Made by a program: the position numbers and the translations under genes
Part shown: in pieces, positions 62,451 through 64,000 of the stretch
Layout of the letters: each line of letters begins with the position of its first letter
How positions within the stretch are numbered: the first letter of the stretch is position 1
Notes under the pieces: model-generated
Seen by the model: only the letters and a program-made list of their open reading frames with translations
Told to the model about the DNA's origin: nothing
The model's database searches: none
Assembly (NCBI RefSeq): GCF_007995095.1
Contig: NZ_VOPY01000002.1
Span: forward strand, 248,001-312,000
DNA from: Flavisphingopyxis soli
GTDB lineage: Bacteria; Pseudomonadota; Alphaproteobacteria; Sphingomonadales; Sphingomonadaceae
DNA: 64,000 nt
Direction: 5' to 3'

Positions 62451-63278
62451 ATGAAGTCCGTCAATGCGATTACCCCGCTCGTCCTGCTTGCCGCACTCGC
62501 CACGGGCGGGTGCAACTTCAGTGCGACCGACGACACCGCCACCAACCAGGCGAACGCTGCCGCGCCGAACGAGGCCGCACCGATCGCCAACGAGGCCGAT
62601 CCGGTCGCCAACGAGGCCGCACCAATCGGCAACGAAGCGGCCGAAATCGTTCCGCCGCCGGTCGTCGCGGCGCGGGTGATTACCGAACCGCGCGTGCCCC
62701 CGATCGATACCTGTCGCAAGACCGGGAGCTTTCCCGAATTTCGCCAACGCTTCGAAACCGCAGTGGCCGAGCGCGATTTCGCGCTGCTCGAACCGCTGAT
62801 CGACTACGACCTCGAAACCGATTTCGGGGGCGGCGGGGGGATGAAGACGTTTGCCGATCACTGGCGCGGGACGTCGTGGAAGACATCGAAACTGTGGGAC
62901 GAGCTCGACTCGATCATCGCGCTGGGTTGCGGCGGGAACCAGGGTGGCGGCTATTACGCGATGCCGCGCATGTTCGTCGTCGATCTCGGCGGGGTCGATC
63001 CGTTCAGCGCGCGCGTCGCGCTCGGCGAGGCGGTGCCGTTGCGCGCCAGGCCATCGGAGGGCGCCGACATCATTGCCTTGCTCGACTGGGCTTTGGTCAC
63101 CGCGTCCGACTCGCAAAAGGCCGTCGATGAACAGCCGCGCTGGACCGAAGTGACCGCCGCCGATGGTACCAAGGGTTTTGTCAAAACCGACCAGCTGCGC
63201 AGCCCGATCGACTATCGCGCGGTGTTCCAGCCGCGCAAGACCGGGTGGAAAATGACCGCGTTCATCGCCGGCGACTGA
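62451..63278 (+). CDS. Lipoprotein with SH3-like C-terminal domain and NEA repeats
   Basis: 275 residues. Signal ends in lipobox TGGC (Cys about 21). Residues about 35-65 carry a repeat of the form NEAaPiANEAdPvANEAaPIGNEA (four NEA units), a flexible spacer from the outer membrane. The C-terminus (VPLRARPSEGADIIALLDWALVT ... WTEVTAADGTKGFVKTDQL) resembles a bacterial SH3 domain that often binds peptidoglycan or ligands. The middle is unassigned. Likely envelope-associated; function unknown. Confidence 0.8.
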   Translation: MKSVNAITPLVLLAALATGGCNFSATDDTATNQANAAAPNEAAPIANEADPVANEAAPIGNEAAEIVPPPVVAARVITEPRVPPIDTCRKTGSFPEFRQRFETAVAERDFALLEPLIDYDLETDFGGGGGMKTFADHWRGTSWKTSKLWDELDSIIALGCGGNQGGGYYAMPRMFVVDLGGVDPFSARVALGEAVPLRARPSEGADIIALLDWALVTASDSQKAVDEQPRWTEVTAADGTKGFVKTDQLRSPIDYRAVFQPRKTGWKMTAFIAGD

Positions 63279-63302
63279 TCGCGCCGCCTTGCGTTGGTTC
63301 GA

Positions 63303-64000
63303 TCAGGTAACGCGGTCGAGGACGATATTGTGGCCGCCGGTGCCCATCAGGATCATCGCGCCGTCGGCGGCGAAGCGGATCGTGACCGGCGCCCCGAGGA
63401 TCGCAAAAGCTGCCTGTTCCTGCGCTTTCGCGGGTCCGGTGCACGCCATCTTGGTCGCCGCGATCGGCCCCGCCGACAGTCGCGTGCCGTCGGACGAATA
63501 GCTCGCCGAGAAACGATTGCAGCCCGCGCTGCCGCTCATTCTCGTCCCGTCGAACGCAAGGCTCGTCGCAATCGATCGATCGACGCTCGCGCCGTTGATC
63601 GACCGCATCTGCCAGCGCGTTCCGGCAAGGTCGGCAGGAGGCAGCGTTGCGCCGCCGCAGCCGGATAAGGTCGCGCCGTCGAGTTCGACCGTGACATGGT
63701 CGGCGTAGCGCTGGTCGCTCATCCCGTCACTGCACGCGCCGTGGGTGATATCGACCGTCAGCCGCTGGCCCTCATAGCGATGGCCGTTGAAGGTCGTGCG
63801 CGCACCGGGATTGGCCTCGGCAACGCGCGTTTCGCCATAGGAACCGACGTAATTGAGCCGCGTCGGGGTGATCTCGAGCGTCCAGCCCGGCTCGGTTCCG
63901 AGCGCGAGATAGGTGTCGCCGTCGGCAGCAGGAGCGGCCTCACTCCCGTTCTGCACCGTCGTGCAACCCGCCAGGGCAAGAGTGGCCAGTGCGGAAACGG
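63303..64000 (-). CDS. META/HslJ-domain lipoprotein, 5' end cut by window edge
   Basis: The frame is open to the right edge and reads ...VSALATLALAGCTTVQNGSEAAP there, a lipoprotein signal whose lipobox is LAGC; the true ATG is beyond 64000. After a COG3650-like domain (TEPGWTLEITPTRLNYVG) comes a META domain (LAGTRWQMRSINGASV ... GCNRFSASYSSDGTRL ... MACTGPAKAQEQAAFAIL) like HslJ, linked to heat or novobiocin resistance. A GTG at 63956 is in frame but would lose the signal. Convergent with the SH3 lipoprotein. Confidence 0.85.
   Translation of the reverse strand, partial: VSALATLALAGCTTVQNGSEAAPAADGDTYLALGTEPGWTLEITPTRLNYVGSYGETRVAEANPGARTTFNGHRYEGQRLTVDITHGACSDGMSDQRYADHVTVELDGATLSGCGGATLPPADLAGTRWQMRSINGASVDRSIATSLAFDGTRMSGSAGCNRFSASYSSDGTRLSAGPIAATKMACTGPAKAQEQAAFAILGAPVTIRFAADGAMILMGTGGHNIVLDRVT

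Overview
The window is about 64 kb of GC-rich chromosome from an alphaproteobacterium, most likely a sphingomonad (Sphingomonas, Sphingopyxis or Novosphingobium type). The reasons are base composition, dense ATGA-type gene overlaps, orphan Flp pilins, a large TonB-dependent receptor, an rpsF-rpsR-rplI operon beside a Mur-ligase paralogue, and above all a complete exosortase A (XrtA) exopolysaccharide locus. No species-level claim is made. The window opens inside the first codons of a transaldolase gene (minus strand) and closes inside a META-domain lipoprotein gene (minus strand).

Layout. 1-15 kb is mostly housekeeping: a DUF4197 lipoprotein, radA, cvpA, an IscU/NifU-like protein, a Kef-type K+/H+ antiporter, aroB-aroK, a 44-residue membrane peptide, a 604-residue exported protein of unknown function, xerD, accA, an M48 metalloprotease lipoprotein, two orphan Flp pilins, a Nudix hydrolase, a methyltransferase-like protein and comF. 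15-20.6 kb holds glutaredoxin, tRNA-Arg(CCT), a TonB-dependent receptor, folE and the S6-S18-L9 operon. 20.7-28.1 kb is envelope and lipid synthesis: a MurC-like ligase divergent from an LD-carboxypeptidase (probable murein-peptide recycling), then fabD, a methyltransferase, fabG, acpP, fabF and mltG. 28.2-37.9 kb holds a peroxiredoxin, a 2H phosphoesterase, a ferredoxin reductase, tRNA-Met, a 52-bp tandem repeat, mreB, divergent proA and proB, a small accessory pair (PEP-mutase family and GST) and trxB.

37.9-56.4 kb is the XrtA locus. A leftward operon (GNAT/FemAB-like acyltransferase, acyl carrier protein, exosortase-associated hydrolases 2 and 1) faces a rightward one: acyl-CoA ligase, PLP decarboxylase, polysaccharide export lipoprotein, chain-length determinant, tyrosine-kinase-like ATPase, outer-membrane protein, ExeA-like ATPase, polysaccharide deacetylase, FemAB protein, glycosyltransferase, exosortase fused to EpsI, and an asparagine-synthase-like amidotransferase. 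Together these should build, modify and export an extracellular polysaccharide while XrtA processes PEP-CTERM proteins. No PEP-CTERM substrate, flippase, polymerase or priming glycosyltransferase lies in the window. The ligase, carrier protein, decarboxylase and acyltransferase look like a small modification pathway whose chemistry is not known to me.

56.4-64 kb returns to housekeeping: truA-fmt facing recR-def, a DUF302 protein with a cysteine-rich copper-binding four-helix-bundle protein, rmuC, and three lipoproteins. There is no CRISPR array, rRNA operon, intact insertion sequence or prophage. Possible traces of mobility are a decayed tRNA-Arg-like 3' fragment after proB and the tandem repeat abutting tRNA-Met. 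Intrinsic terminators are clear after the TonB receptor, folE and the peroxiredoxin gene.
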